In this document: piece after piece, positions 1 to 7,927 of the stretch
Numbering within the stretch: position 1 is the first letter of the stretch
How the letters are laid out: each line of letters opens with the position of its first letter
Assembly (NCBI GenBank): GCA_012838035.1
Contig: DUQB01000014.1
Span: 1 to 36,422 of the forward strand
DNA from: Bacillota bacterium
GTDB taxonomy: Bacteria > Bacillota > Limnochordia > DTU080
DNA length: 36,422 nt
Reading direction: 5' to 3'
Notes under the pieces: generated by a model
The model's database searches: none
Seen by the model: only the letters and a program-made list of their open reading frames with translations
What the model was told of the DNA's origin: nothing
Translations under genes and position numbers: made by a program

Positions 1-603
1 CAAACCGATCAGTTTGCCGTGCCGCTGGACGAGCCGATGAACAAGCCTGTACAGTGGCATCTCACGGCAACCACGCGAGAAAAACAGGTTGAGGCTTACT
101 TCCTCGCAGTGTTGACGCCCGATCCCAAGGGCAAACAGCGCGAGGTAAACGCAACTCTGCTGACCACTGCCGGCGGCGAAGGCGTGCTGGTGCAAGATGC
201 GGATGACAAAACCGTCGCTCTGTTCCGCCGCTCAACCGGAACCTTATCTGCCGAAGGGCTCGCCAGTGACGGTCAAGCGGCGGCTTGGCACCAGGACGGG
301 GATGGATCTCAGGGGATGCTGTTGATCGATGGTACGTGGTGGCAAAGTGATAACGGCGTCGGCCTAACCGCGTCGGTCACCATAGACTGCGAGATGACCG
401 TAAACGACAAGGAAGCTGTAGGCAGCATCATTTATCCTGCCGTACCCGGTACAAAACCGTTTACGGTGAGCTTAAGGCTGCCGCAGCAGAGCGTTACCGC
501 AGTGACGTCATCAGGTCAAATTCTGGATTGGCGGTTTGCCGACGACACGCTCACCTTGGAGTTGGCTCCAGGCGAGCACCAACTGACCCTGAACCTGCAG
601 TAA
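1..603 (+). CDS. C-terminal part of a heparinase II/III-like polysaccharide lyase (5' truncated)
   Basis: The reading frame is open from base 1 (it reads QTDQFAV before the GTG at 19 offered by the ORF track), so this is the 3' end of a gene starting outside the window, not a 194-residue protein. The visible part is all-beta, with alternating hydrophobic strands and repeated short turns. The segment WHLTATTREKQVEAYFLAVL resembles the C-terminal beta-sandwich of heparinase II/III-type lyases (PL12/15/17/21 fold), which cleave uronate-containing polysaccharides by beta-elimination. The catalytic alpha/alpha-toroid would lie upstream and is not visible, so the activity cannot be judged. The gene ends with TAA and is followed 28 bp later by a strong intrinsic terminator. 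The lyase-rich neighbourhood fits the call. It could instead be the tail of another multi-domain secreted beta-sandwich protein. Confidence 0.5.
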   Translation, partial: QTDQFAVPLDEPMNKPVQWHLTATTREKQVEAYFLAVLTPDPKGKQREVNATLLTTAGGEGVLVQDADDKTVALFRRSTGTLSAEGLASDGQAAAWHQDGDGSQGMLLIDGTWWQSDNGVGLTASVTIDCEMTVNDKEAVGSIIYPAVPGTKPFTVSLRLPQQSVTAVTSSGQILDWRFADDTLTLELAPGEHQLTLNLQ

Positions 604-630
604 TACGGTAATTTAGTATCGTAAAAACAT

Positions 631-671
631 ATGGGTAGCGCTGATATTCTCACGGCGCTACCCATGGTTTT
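631..671 (+). terminator. Intrinsic terminator, possibly bidirectional
   Basis: A perfect 11-bp stem, ATGGGTAGCGC / GCGCTACCCAT, with a 13-nt loop is followed on the plus strand by GGTTTTTTCTC. It ends the lyase gene. On the minus strand the stem is followed by ATGTTTTTAC, so it can also stop the glycosyltransferase transcript arriving from the right. Confidence 0.85.
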
Positions 672-739
672 TTCTCTCCTAAAATTCGACTTCTCACCTA
701 GTGAGTGCGTAACCTGTCCATACCTCGCAATCAGCCCTG

Positions 740-1852
740 CTATAGCACTGCATCATAGACAGCTGCGGTTTTCTGCGCCATAGCCTCTGCTGTGAACAAC
801 TCTTTATAACGTTTGTAACCCGCTACGCCCAAACTACGACGGGCAACGACGTCCTCAACCAGGTGATGCATGGCTTCAGCCAGTGCTTTGGCATCTTGCA
901 CCGGTACCAATATGCCTGCATCTCCTAGAACCTCCGGCAGCCCACCTGTATTGGTGGCAATGACCGGAATCCCTGCCGCCATGGCTTCAGCGCACACCAG
1001 GCCAAAAGGTTCAATTACGGAAGGCAAGACAAAGATATCCCACTGAGACATCAGGTTCATTACCTGCGGATCGTAACCACGGAACTCTACGGTGTCCGTC
1101 AAGCCCAAAGACGCCGCCTGTTGCTGCAGGACGTCTCTGTCGGGTCCATCACCATAGATGAGTAGCAGAGCTGCCTGAGGCCCCAGACGCTTTGTCAGTA
1201 AATGCATTGCTTCTATGAGGTAGCTCAGGCCTTTTGCCGGAACCAACCGGGCAGCCGTACCGATCAACACAGGTCGATCCGTAGAGGCCTGCAACTTCTC
1301 ACAAGAATAGTCCTGTTCCACGTACTCTTTTGGTACGCTCGGGGCAAGCACACCGTTATATACGAGATGCAGCTTGGTTGGATGCAAACCGGCAGCGAGC
1401 AGTATCTCCCGCTCAGACCGGGATACGGCTATCACTGCATCCGCATACTTATTTCCACCTTTAGCTGCTAATTTGTAACTGATACCGGCTCCTTTGCCAT
1501 GATATCCATGTACTGTGAAAACGATAGGCGCGTCCGTCACCGTGTGCGCCAACCATAGCAGTTCAACAGCCCCATGTACGTGAACCAGTTGAGCCGCTGT
1601 CACAGACGACTGCAATACATGTCGGAGTAGACGCCGACACTCAAGTGCGCCTTTCAGCGGGGCGGCGGATAGCGACTGAAAATTGCGCACAGGAACGCCG
1701 GCAGCGAAAAACTCCTGTTGCGCCGGCCCGCAAGGAGCGAGCACCTGCGCGCGATACCGGCTCGGCAACGTCTGTGCCAAAGTAAGGACATGCCGCTCCG
1801 TTCCGCCGCGCTCCAAATATGGCGCCATCGCAATTACATCAGTAGTCTGCAA
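740..1852 (-). CDS. GT4-family glycosyltransferase
   Basis: This is a 370-residue retaining glycosyltransferase with GT-B fold, of the size usual for GT4. The N-terminal Rossmann half carries the ERGGTERHVLTLA segment near residues 14-26, matching the GGxE/R acceptor-side loop of the family. The C-terminal nucleotide-sugar half carries GTAARLVPAKG, LIYGDGPDR and the E-x7-E signature in EPFGLVCAEA, followed by GIPVIATNTGGLPEVL. It has no signal peptide or membrane segment, so it should act at the cytoplasmic face on a lipid-linked or surface polysaccharide; donor and acceptor cannot be read from sequence. The start is TTG, chosen because GAGGTG lies 5 nt upstream and no in-frame ATG has a comparable site. 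It stands alone, with a terminator at each side, so it is probably monocistronic. Confidence 0.9.
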   Translation of the reverse strand: MQTTDVIAMAPYLERGGTERHVLTLAQTLPSRYRAQVLAPCGPAQQEFFAAGVPVRNFQSLSAAPLKGALECRRLLRHVLQSSVTAAQLVHVHGAVELLWLAHTVTDAPIVFTVHGYHGKGAGISYKLAAKGGNKYADAVIAVSRSEREILLAAGLHPTKLHLVYNGVLAPSVPKEYVEQDYSCEKLQASTDRPVLIGTAARLVPAKGLSYLIEAMHLLTKRLGPQAALLLIYGDGPDRDVLQQQAASLGLTDTVEFRGYDPQVMNLMSQWDIFVLPSVIEPFGLVCAEAMAAGIPVIATNTGGLPEVLGDAGILVPVQDAKALAEAMHHLVEDVVARRSLGVAGYKRYKELFTAEAMAQKTAAVYDAVL

Positions 1853-1923
1853 CCGTGCACCTCGGGTTGATAGCGGGTAATATGCAGCGATCTTCGTTAC
1901 CGGAACGATTCCGTCGGGTCTAC

Positions 1924-1975
1924 TGCACTCATAATAAGCCTCCGATCCATCGGAGGTCTATATTCACTGAGTGCA
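1924..1975 (-). terminator. Nested inverted repeat, probable terminator of the TM2 gene
   Basis: An inner perfect repeat, CCTCCGAT-CC-ATCGGAGG (1939-1956), sits inside a second pair, TGCACTCA...TGAGTGCA (1924-1931/1968-1975). It lies 12 bp beyond the stop of the minus-strand TM2 gene and upstream of the glycosyltransferase start. The following minus-strand sequence, CTTATTATG, is only weakly T-rich. An operator for the glycosyltransferase gene is an alternative. Confidence 0.5.
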
Positions 1976-1986
1976 CCCGGTGATAC

Positions 1987-2343
1987 CTACCGCTGACCGT
2001 ACTTTAATATGAATTCATCGTCGGACATGGTCAGAAACATGATCCCTTCAATAATACCGATGATCGCCGGAATACCCGTCCAGCAGAACAATAGATAAAG
2101 AATAGCCATGCCCGTATCGTTCAAGTAGAACCTATGTGCGCCTAAGCTCCCTAAGAGTATGGCGAACAACCCGGCGGCCAGTTTGTTTTTGCCATTCGGC
2201 GCGCTTACCGTACTAAGACCGATACTCGGTGCGTTAATTTGACGTACGCCGCAGTAGGGACAAATTTCCGCTCTACGCTTTATTATCTCGCCGCATTCCA
2301 AACAGTACTTTTCATCACTGGTCTTCATCTTCTCAGGGGGCAT
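1987..2343 (-). CDS. Zinc-ribbon TM2-domain membrane protein
   Basis: This is a 118-residue protein with two recognisable parts. Residues ~13-35 form a zinc ribbon with two CxxC knuckles (CLEC and CPYC), often found at the N-terminus of small bacterial membrane proteins. Residues ~50-110 form a TM2 domain: two hydrophobic helices separated by a short turn, with the family hallmark GAHRFYLND and the second-helix segment GIPAIIGIIEG followed by a polar tail. TM2 proteins have no defined enzymatic role. The ORF track starts at a TTG at 2346; the adjacent ATG at 2343 is preferred because AGGAGG lies 7 nt before it. No functional link to its neighbours is visible. Confidence 0.85.
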   Translation of the reverse strand: MPPEKMKTSDEKYCLECGEIIKRRAEICPYCGVRQINAPSIGLSTVSAPNGKNKLAAGLFAILLGSLGAHRFYLNDTGMAILYLLFCWTGIPAIIGIIEGIMFLTMSDDEFILKYGQR

Positions 2344-2550
2344 CAACTGTCCTCCTATACCGGATCACCGCGACTCTTAGACGACGCCTATACTTTGGCA
2401 CCCTTCCTTCGGCACTTGCTCGGGCGACGGCATAACATACATGTATTTCCTGCCGCTTCCTCGACATGCTAGTGCGGCTAATCGCTTATTTACGAGATCA
2501 TTATACGAAATCCATGTTATTATCACAAGCTCAGTCCAGTACGAAAGGAA

Positions 2551-2593
2551 GACAAAAACTACTCACACCTCCCTCGGGACGTGTGAGTAGTTT
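2551..2593 (-). terminator. Strong intrinsic terminator
   Basis: A 13-bp perfect stem, AAACTACTCACAC / GTGTGAGTAGTTT, with a 12-nt loop is followed on the minus strand by a run of Ts (GTTTTTGTC). It lies 25 bp after the stop of the esterase gene and ends the 4605-2619 transcription unit. Confidence 0.9.
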
Positions 2594-2618
2594 CCTTTTG
2601 CATCGATGTGAAAAGCTC

Positions 2619-3992
2619 CTATTTGCCGGCGGAAAACAGGATCTTATATAGGAACTGCGACGATTGCTCCAGTATGGTGGCCATTTCAGACGCAGGCGTA
2701 TGTCCCAACCCCGGCAAGGGATGGAGTTCATTGTATACGCCGACTTTGTTCAACTCATTGGCCAGGTATTCGCTACGGCTGAACGGAACCGTTGTATCAG
2801 CGGTACCGTGAATCATAAACATCGGCGGATCCGCCGCGTCTATTTTCCCCAAATAGCGATCCAATGCCGGTGAACCCCATAGATTCAATACCGCTTTGAT
2901 TTTGCTCTTATCGTAAGCTCCCCATCTGACGTCATCTATGACGCCGATATTGACTACCAACCATCCTCCGGCCGAACCACCGCCAATAACGATTTTTTCA
3001 GGATCAATACGGTACTCGGCGGCATGCTCAAGCACCCAATTAAAAGCGGCGATGCCGTCTTCCACCGCATTATCCAGAATCTTGCCGAAGTCATCCTGGT
3101 TCGTGCCGATACGATAGTCCGCCGAAATGCAGACATATCCCCGTTTGGCGAACTCTCTGGACACTGTGCCGATGTAACCTTGCTTGCGGTCGCCGCCCTT
3201 CAGTCCGCCGCCATGTAACCATAGGATGGCCGGTCTTAGCTCTTGCGTATCGCCTTTAGGTTCATAAACATCCAAGAGCAGCCGCTGATTCACGCCTTGG
3301 AGATCGACGGCGCTTCTGAAATAAATGCCGTCATGGATCTCCACCTGCGAAAAGACAGGCTTGAGGTATCTATCGGCCGCCGGATCGTACATTGACTCCA
3401 CTGTTACCTCTCCTTCAACAAGCACTACATTATCTACCGCCACGCTACCCGGAGTGGACTTGGAAGTATAGATGATCACACGCGCCATCACCGCGCCGGC
3501 GGGAATGGTCACGACCGAACTGCTGATATCCCAATCTCCCGTCGAAAGCATGAAATCGGAGGCCAGGTTCTGCACGATCGCGGATGTCTCCATCGCTCCT
3601 GCGTTAGGCTTATTATAAGTACGCAGGCGGAAGGACAACGTACCCGTTTTACCCTTGGTGACCGCGCTCAAGGTGTATGTAGCGCCGGGCTTCACCATAA
3701 TGGGATCCGAGTAGAATACCACTGCGCCGACATCATGGTCATCCCAAAGCCACATGTAACGTTCGCCGTCCGGGGCTCCATCGGTTTTGGTGATGGCTTC
3801 CAAATTCGGCGTACGTCCTTGTGAACCCCAGTAGACTTCCCAATTGAGCGGAAAACCGTCCGCGTCGACCTCTTCAAAACCGGCGTTCAATACCAAGTTT
3901 TCCTGTGCCCAACACACCGGACTTACTGCGAAAAGAGCCAACAGGATGAATACGCTGATCCGCGCAAAAATCTGCGCTGTGTAACACTGCAT
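2619..3992 (-). CDS. Secreted esterase: N-terminal carbohydrate-binding-like module plus alpha/beta-hydrolase
   Basis: With the start used here the protein has 457 residues. Residues 1-29 are a signal peptide ending VCWA. Residues ~32-195 are a CBM4/9-like beta-sandwich (NLVLNAGFEE at its start, VDNVVLVEGE at its end). Residues ~220-457 are an alpha/beta-hydrolase of the esterase/lipase (BD-FAE, acetyl/feruloyl esterase) type, with oxyanion motif LWLHGGGLKGG, nucleophile Ser~340 in GGGSAGG, Asp~399 in HGTADTTVP and His~431 in GLGHTP. It should remove acyl groups from extracellular polysaccharide. The ORF track starts 30 bp earlier; the ATG at 3992 is chosen because GAGGTG sits 6 nt before it and the signal peptide then starts cleanly. 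It follows the stand-alone module gene by 16 bp, so the two are co-transcribed and probably translationally coupled. Confidence 0.88.
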   Translation of the reverse strand: MQCYTAQIFARISVFILLALFAVSPVCWAQENLVLNAGFEEVDADGFPLNWEVYWGSQGRTPNLEAITKTDGAPDGERYMWLWDDHDVGAVVFYSDPIMVKPGATYTLSAVTKGKTGTLSFRLRTYNKPNAGAMETSAIVQNLASDFMLSTGDWDISSSVVTIPAGAVMARVIIYTSKSTPGSVAVDNVVLVEGEVTVESMYDPAADRYLKPVFSQVEIHDGIYFRSAVDLQGVNQRLLLDVYEPKGDTQELRPAILWLHGGGLKGGDRKQGYIGTVSREFAKRGYVCISADYRIGTNQDDFGKILDNAVEDGIAAFNWVLEHAAEYRIDPEKIVIGGGSAGGWLVVNIGVIDDVRWGAYDKSKIKAVLNLWGSPALDRYLGKIDAADPPMFMIHGTADTTVPFSRSEYLANELNKVGVYNELHPLPGLGHTPASEMATILEQSSQFLYKILFSAGK

Positions 3993-4008
3993 TGCGAACA
4001 CCTCACTC

Positions 4009-4605
4009 TCATTCGCCTTCAATCAGCACTACCTTATCTATAGCCAAGCTGCCGGGAGTAGCCTTCGAGGTATAAATAAGCACCCGCGCCATGACTACGC
4101 CGGCGGGAATGGTAAATGTGGAGCTGCTTTCTTGCCACTCTCCCGTTGATAGAACGAGGTCGGAAGCGAGGTTCTGCACGATCGCCGAAGATTCAGTCGG
4201 CCCTGCGTCTGGTTTATTAAACGTGCGCAGACGCATAGACAACGTGCCCGACTTACCTTTGGTTATAGCGCTCAGGGTATATGTTACTCCCGGCTTTACG
4301 ACGATGGGATCCGAATAGAACACCACGGCGCCGACTTCGTGATCATCCCAAATCCACATATAGCGGTCGCCGTCAGGAGCTCCATCGGCTTTGGTAACGG
4401 CTTCCAGGTTCGGCGTAAGTCCTTGTGAGCCCCAATAGACATTCCAGCTGAGTGGGAAACCTTCTTCGTCCACTGCCTCAAAGCTGCCGTTCAACACTAA
4501 ATTATCCTGAGCCAAACACGCTGCGCTCATCACAGCAAGAGCCAACAGGATGAACAAGCTGATACTCACATGAACCAATCCGGTTTTACGATACACCGCC
4601 AACAC
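4009..4605 (-). CDS. Stand-alone secreted carbohydrate-binding-like module (paralog of the esterase N-terminus)
   Basis: This 198-residue protein has a signal peptide (hydrophobic core SLFILLALAVMSAACLA) and then a single CBM4/9-like beta-sandwich and nothing else. The mature part is nearly colinear with the N-terminal module of the downstream esterase: both share the order NLVLN, YWGSQG, ADGAPDG/TDGAPDG, GAVVFYSDPI, SAIVQNLASD and VVLxEGE, with most positions identical. It therefore arose by duplication of the module, with or without loss of the catalytic domain. It is the first gene of the two-gene unit. The annotated GTG has AGGAG only 2 nt away; the TTG at 4602 has better spacing (5 nt) and may be the true start. 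The role is inferred: binding the same ligand as the esterase, as a surface or soluble adhesin. Confidence 0.85.
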   Translation of the reverse strand: MLAVYRKTGLVHVSISLFILLALAVMSAACLAQDNLVLNGSFEAVDEEGFPLSWNVYWGSQGLTPNLEAVTKADGAPDGDRYMWIWDDHEVGAVVFYSDPIVVKPGVTYTLSAITKGKSGTLSMRLRTFNKPDAGPTESSAIVQNLASDLVLSTGEWQESSSTFTIPAGVVMARVLIYTSKATPGSLAIDKVVLIEGE

Positions 4606-4859
4606 CTCTCCTTTGTGATATAGGTACCATCATGACTCTATAGACAGCTACATCTCTAAGGTTTTGCAAAGAATGCGAAATCCCTGCAAAGGCAACCACT
4701 CAGTTTTCTTTTCCACGGCTCCTATTCTCATCTTGCGCCATACCGTTTAGAACCTAACCGTCGTATCAATACATGCGTGGCATATCCTTCCAAGCATGAT
4801 TCTCTAACGAGTGTAAAAGACTAGATAGCAACAGGAAACCGGAGAGGACTAGTCTTGAG

Positions 4860-5378
4860 ATGAAGAAGATAACTGATCGGATTTTGCTCGCTGCAGCAGC
4901 ATGCGCGATCTCGACATTCCCCAGTCGGATGGTCCTGCGCCTGCTGCACAAGTTGCGTGTGATGAACTATAACTATTCTTATGATGAGCTCGGTGGGCGC
5001 CTTTTCATGGTAAGCCGAGCCGTAAAAACGCCACTCGGGCGATTTTCCGGCTTTGTTGTCAATCAAACCAACAACCTCATGTTCACCACGGCGCTAACCT
5101 ATCTGTTATCTGCAACCGGGCGAGACAAGGCCGTTTTGAAAGGCATAGGCTTATCGATGACTTCATGGGTCCTTTTGAATGGTTTAACGGCCGGCACTCT
5201 ACTTAAAAACAAGTCCAAAGAACCTACCACACCGTTCATCGGCTTGCTGGTACATACGCTGACGGGGGCTCTAAGCGGCCTGGTAATCAGTACATTGGGC
5301 GACGAATCCCTCTTCCCCGATACGAAGATGAACGATAACAATGACAAGTTACCTATCGTAGCGGGAATATCGCAGTAA
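4860..5378 (+). CDS. Small integral membrane protein of unknown function
   Basis: This 172-residue protein has about four hydrophobic segments: residues ~7-27, ~60-82 (less hydrophobic), ~94-112 and ~127-147. A basic, tyrosine-rich stretch (LLHKLRVMNYNYSYDE) follows the first helix and a charged, Asn-rich tail ends it. I do not recognise the family; a general resemblance to small Clostridia membrane proteins with an ExGGRL-like loop is only an impression. The ATG start has GGAGAGGA about 12 nt upstream, longer than ideal. It lies alone between the divergent esterase unit and the nitrilase gene. Confidence 0.65.
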   Translation: MKKITDRILLAAAACAISTFPSRMVLRLLHKLRVMNYNYSYDELGGRLFMVSRAVKTPLGRFSGFVVNQTNNLMFTTALTYLLSATGRDKAVLKGIGLSMTSWVLLNGLTAGTLLKNKSKEPTTPFIGLLVHTLTGALSGLVISTLGDESLFPDTKMNDNNDKLPIVAGISQ

Positions 5379-5657
5379 ACCATCCGCCGAGGTCCATGCC
5401 GATAACGCCCATCACAGGCTCTTTTTCGGTTGATCGCCTCCAGTAACCAGGAAACTCACGCGCAGTACTTCTCTTCCAACGTCGCCCCTTTCATCACGCA
5501 CCAGTCAGATGAGTTACCAGGAAAACTGCCGGTACATGTGCAATAATCTACACATGTGTCCATCACCTAGCACGTCGCTGTGTTCATCCGTATCTGAAAC
5601 GTAACCGACGTCGTGCGCGATGCGGCAGACGCTTAATCACATGAAAGGGGCATGAGT
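5379..5657. other. Intergenic region with a short inverted repeat
   Basis: No ORF here looks real. The only structure seen is an inverted repeat ACATGTG-N10-CACATGT (5534-5557), about 100 bp before the nitrilase start, which could be an operator. A short direct repeat, TTACCAGGAAA-like at ~5444 and ~5514, is also present. Confidence 0.3.
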
Positions 5658-6563
5658 ATGAGAATCATGCGTGTGGCTACCATTTCCATACCGCGTACAG
5701 GAGACATGGCTGCCAACTTACAAAGAGCCGTGAGCTCAATTGAACAAGCCGGAGCGGCAAAACCGGACATCATCTGTCTACCGGAGGCTATGTGTAATAC
5801 GGTGCGCTCCGCTGAAACCGTTCCCGGCAGACTAACAGATACCTTTGCGGCATTGGCTCGCAAAAACAGGTGCCATATCATTGCCCCTCTCATCAAGAAG
5901 GAGAGCGACGGCAAGATCTATAACGTAGCGGAAATCATTGCCGCCGACGGTTCTATCGTCGGCGAATACAAGAAGATGTTTCCGGCGGATAACGGCCTGC
6001 GCATGGGCATAACTCCCGGATCTGAAACAAAGGTTTTTGAAACGCCGAAAGGCCGCATCGGCATAGCCACCTGCTTTGACATTCACTTTGAGGAAGTCAT
6101 TAAAGGACTGGTGAGAGACGGCGTAGAGGTTGTCTTCTTCATTTCCGCGTTTGAAGGCGGCCGTTTGTTGCAACGTTGGGCGCTCGATTACAGCATCTAT
6201 GTGGTTTCCGCGCACCGTGCCGGCATCGGCGCCGTCGTAGACAAAAGCGGCTACCTTTTACAAAAAGGAGATCCCGGTTTTCAACCGATTATTATCCGCG
6301 ATTTGAACATGGATCGCGAGATCTTCCACCTCAATTTCAACTGGAAAAAGATAGAAGGTATTTATGCCAAGTACGGCAATCAGATTCATATTGACGTATA
6401 TAGGCCGGAAGCCATCTTTGCGCTCGAGTCGCGCTCACCGGGCTTAAGCATCACCGACCTCATGCAAGAATACAACCTGGAGCCATTTCAAGCTTATATC
6501 CAACGCTGTCGGGAAATGTGCGCCGGCGCACGCGCAGGCCAAACAGAGTTCCCCTATTACTAA
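5658..6563 (+). CDS. Nitrilase-superfamily carbon-nitrogen hydrolase
   Basis: This 301-residue enzyme has the full Glu-Lys-Cys triad of the superfamily: Glu~43 in CLPEAMC, Lys~105 in GEYKKMFP and Cys~138 in GIATCFDIHFEE. The length is normal for a single-domain aliphatic amidase or carbamoylase-type member. It should hydrolyse an amide, carbamoyl or nitrile C-N bond in the cytoplasm; the substrate cannot be read. The ORF track begins at ATG 5652, which abuts the SD AAAGGGG by 1 nt. The ATG at 5658 has 7-nt spacing and begins the typical MRIMRVATISIP strand, so it is chosen. It is followed by a hairpin and is probably transcribed alone. Confidence 0.9.
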   Translation: MRIMRVATISIPRTGDMAANLQRAVSSIEQAGAAKPDIICLPEAMCNTVRSAETVPGRLTDTFAALARKNRCHIIAPLIKKESDGKIYNVAEIIAADGSIVGEYKKMFPADNGLRMGITPGSETKVFETPKGRIGIATCFDIHFEEVIKGLVRDGVEVVFFISAFEGGRLLQRWALDYSIYVVSAHRAGIGAVVDKSGYLLQKGDPGFQPIIIRDLNMDREIFHLNFNWKKIEGIYAKYGNQIHIDVYRPEAIFALESRSPGLSITDLMQEYNLEPFQAYIQRCREMCAGARAGQTEFPYY

Positions 6564-6687
6564 GCCGCTATGGCATTGCATGCTGAAATGGCAGAACCAT
6601 GTAACCTAAAACTCGTGACCTACGGCTGCCACCTTTGCCGCATTATGCGCGAGATGGCTTGGGAGTCACGGTAGCTCATGCAAAATT

Positions 6688-6725
6688 GGAGCATACCCCG
6701 GTCCGGAGGCATGCTCCTTTACTTC
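6688..6725 (+). terminator. Probable terminator of the nitrilase gene
   Basis: An inverted repeat, GGAGCAT...ATGCTCC, with an internal GC-rich GGTCCGG segment is followed by TTTACTTCC. The U-tract is weak. It lies between the nitrilase stop and the -10 box of the next gene. Confidence 0.55.
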
Positions 6726-6755
6726 CATCAACCAGACAAGTACCATCGCCCTTGA

Positions 6756-6761
6756 TATAAT
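6756..6761 (+). promoter_or_regulatory. -10 box of a likely promoter for the serine hydrolase gene
   Basis: A perfect TATAAT sits just after the preceding hairpin. No good -35 box is present at 17-18 bp. Transcription would start near 6768, giving a ~100-nt leader before the preferred TTG start at 6872 and leaving the ATG at 6776 almost leaderless. Confidence 0.45.
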
Positions 6762-6871
6762 ACCGTATAGGCGGAATGCACCCGCATCACTCGGTCGCGG
6801 TCTTGGGTTCAGTCATCCATAAACGGAGCAGCTGCTTTCCATACCGCTTATGCAAACGAGGAGTGACATAC

Positions 6872-7927
6872 TTGACGCTCTCGTCTCATGTGCCGAACAG
6901 AGCATGGTCGTCCCTACTTGCAGCGATTTTCGTACTCCTCGTACTTCAAGCCGACTCCTTTGCCGGAGCCGCCTGGCGAACCCCGTCCGGAATACCTTCC
7001 ACCGAAATCGCATCTCGCATCAATGAACTTGCGACCAAGCACATAGGCGTTACCACTCCCGGCGCGGTCATCGTCATCGTCAAGGACGGCGGAATAGACT
7101 TTTCCAAAGGCTACGGCTATGCGGATGTGGAGAACAGAATAGAGGTAGATCCGGCTACAACGGTATTTGAGTACGGTTCCATCAGCAAACTCTTTGTTTA
7201 CGCTACCTTCATGCGCCTTGCCGAGGTAGGTTTGCTGGATCTCAACGCCGACATCCGCTCGTTCTTGCCTGAAGGCTTTTTAAAAAGACTGCGTTATGAC
7301 GCGCCCATCACCTTCTACCATGTGATGGATCATACGGCCGGGTTTGAGGATTACCTCTTTGATTTAGTACACGCCTTCCCCAACAAATTCCCTTCACTTG
7401 AACAAGCGCTGCTCAACTCTCAGCCTGCGCAGGTGTACCGACCGGGAACGGTCAGCGCCTATTCCAACTACGCGGTCGCATTAGCTGCCTATATCGCTCA
7501 GCAACTCATCGGTAAAGAGTTCTTTGCGTATCTGAGAGATACGATTTTTACACCGTTGGCTATGCATCATACCTCTGCGCACCCGTTGCTAGCCGATCAC
7601 CCTGCCATGTTGCAACAAAAAGCCATCGGATATGACAGTCGACCTGCAATGCGGTTCAAGAAAGGCTTCTGGAGCCATATACCTCTCTATCCCGCCGGTG
7701 CGGTCAACGGGACGGCGGAAGATTTAGCGCGTTTCGCCATCGCGCTCATGCCGCCTGACGGTGAGGAGAGTCCGTTGTTTCAAAAGCGTGATACGCTGGA
7801 CACAATGCTCTCTCGCAGTCCTGTGAGTTCGGAGTTATCCGGCTTTGCCCATGGTTTTATTTTAAGTAAGGACAACCGCGGCGCTCTAGGGCACGGCGGC
7901 AACACGGCATTTTTACATCTCAGTTGA
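6872..7927 (+). CDS. Serine hydrolase, class C beta-lactamase family (N-terminal catalytic part, frameshifted)
   Basis: This is the catalytic half of a penicillin-binding-protein-like serine hydrolase. A signal/anchor segment (SLLAAIFVLLVLQADSFA) precedes the domain. The SxxK motif is EYGSISKLF, the second motif is YSN, and the third is GHGGNT in place of KTG, as is usual for this family. The frame ends abruptly at TGA right after HGGNTAF, where family members continue with the last strands. That continuation is found in the -1 frame in the next ORF, so one T appears to be missing in the T5 run at 7910-7914. The ORF track begins at 6776; TTG 6872 is preferred because GAGGAG lies 8 nt upstream. 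As written, the product would be truncated and probably not fold. Confidence 0.82.
   Translation: MTLSSHVPNRAWSSLLAAIFVLLVLQADSFAGAAWRTPSGIPSTEIASRINELATKHIGVTTPGAVIVIVKDGGIDFSKGYGYADVENRIEVDPATTVFEYGSISKLFVYATFMRLAEVGLLDLNADIRSFLPEGFLKRLRYDAPITFYHVMDHTAGFEDYLFDLVHAFPNKFPSLEQALLNSQPAQVYRPGTVSAYSNYAVALAAYIAQQLIGKEFFAYLRDTIFTPLAMHHTSAHPLLADHPAMLQQKAIGYDSRPAMRFKKGFWSHIPLYPAGAVNGTAEDLARFAIALMPPDGEESPLFQKRDTLDTMLSRSPVSSELSGFAHGFILSKDNRGALGHGGNTAFLHLS

Noticed and set aside
4640-4700. Promoter for the binding-module/esterase unit (TTGCAA with TCTATA)
   Set aside because: The spacing is 19-20 bp and the -10 is poor; a promoter must exist here, but this match is too weak to annotate.
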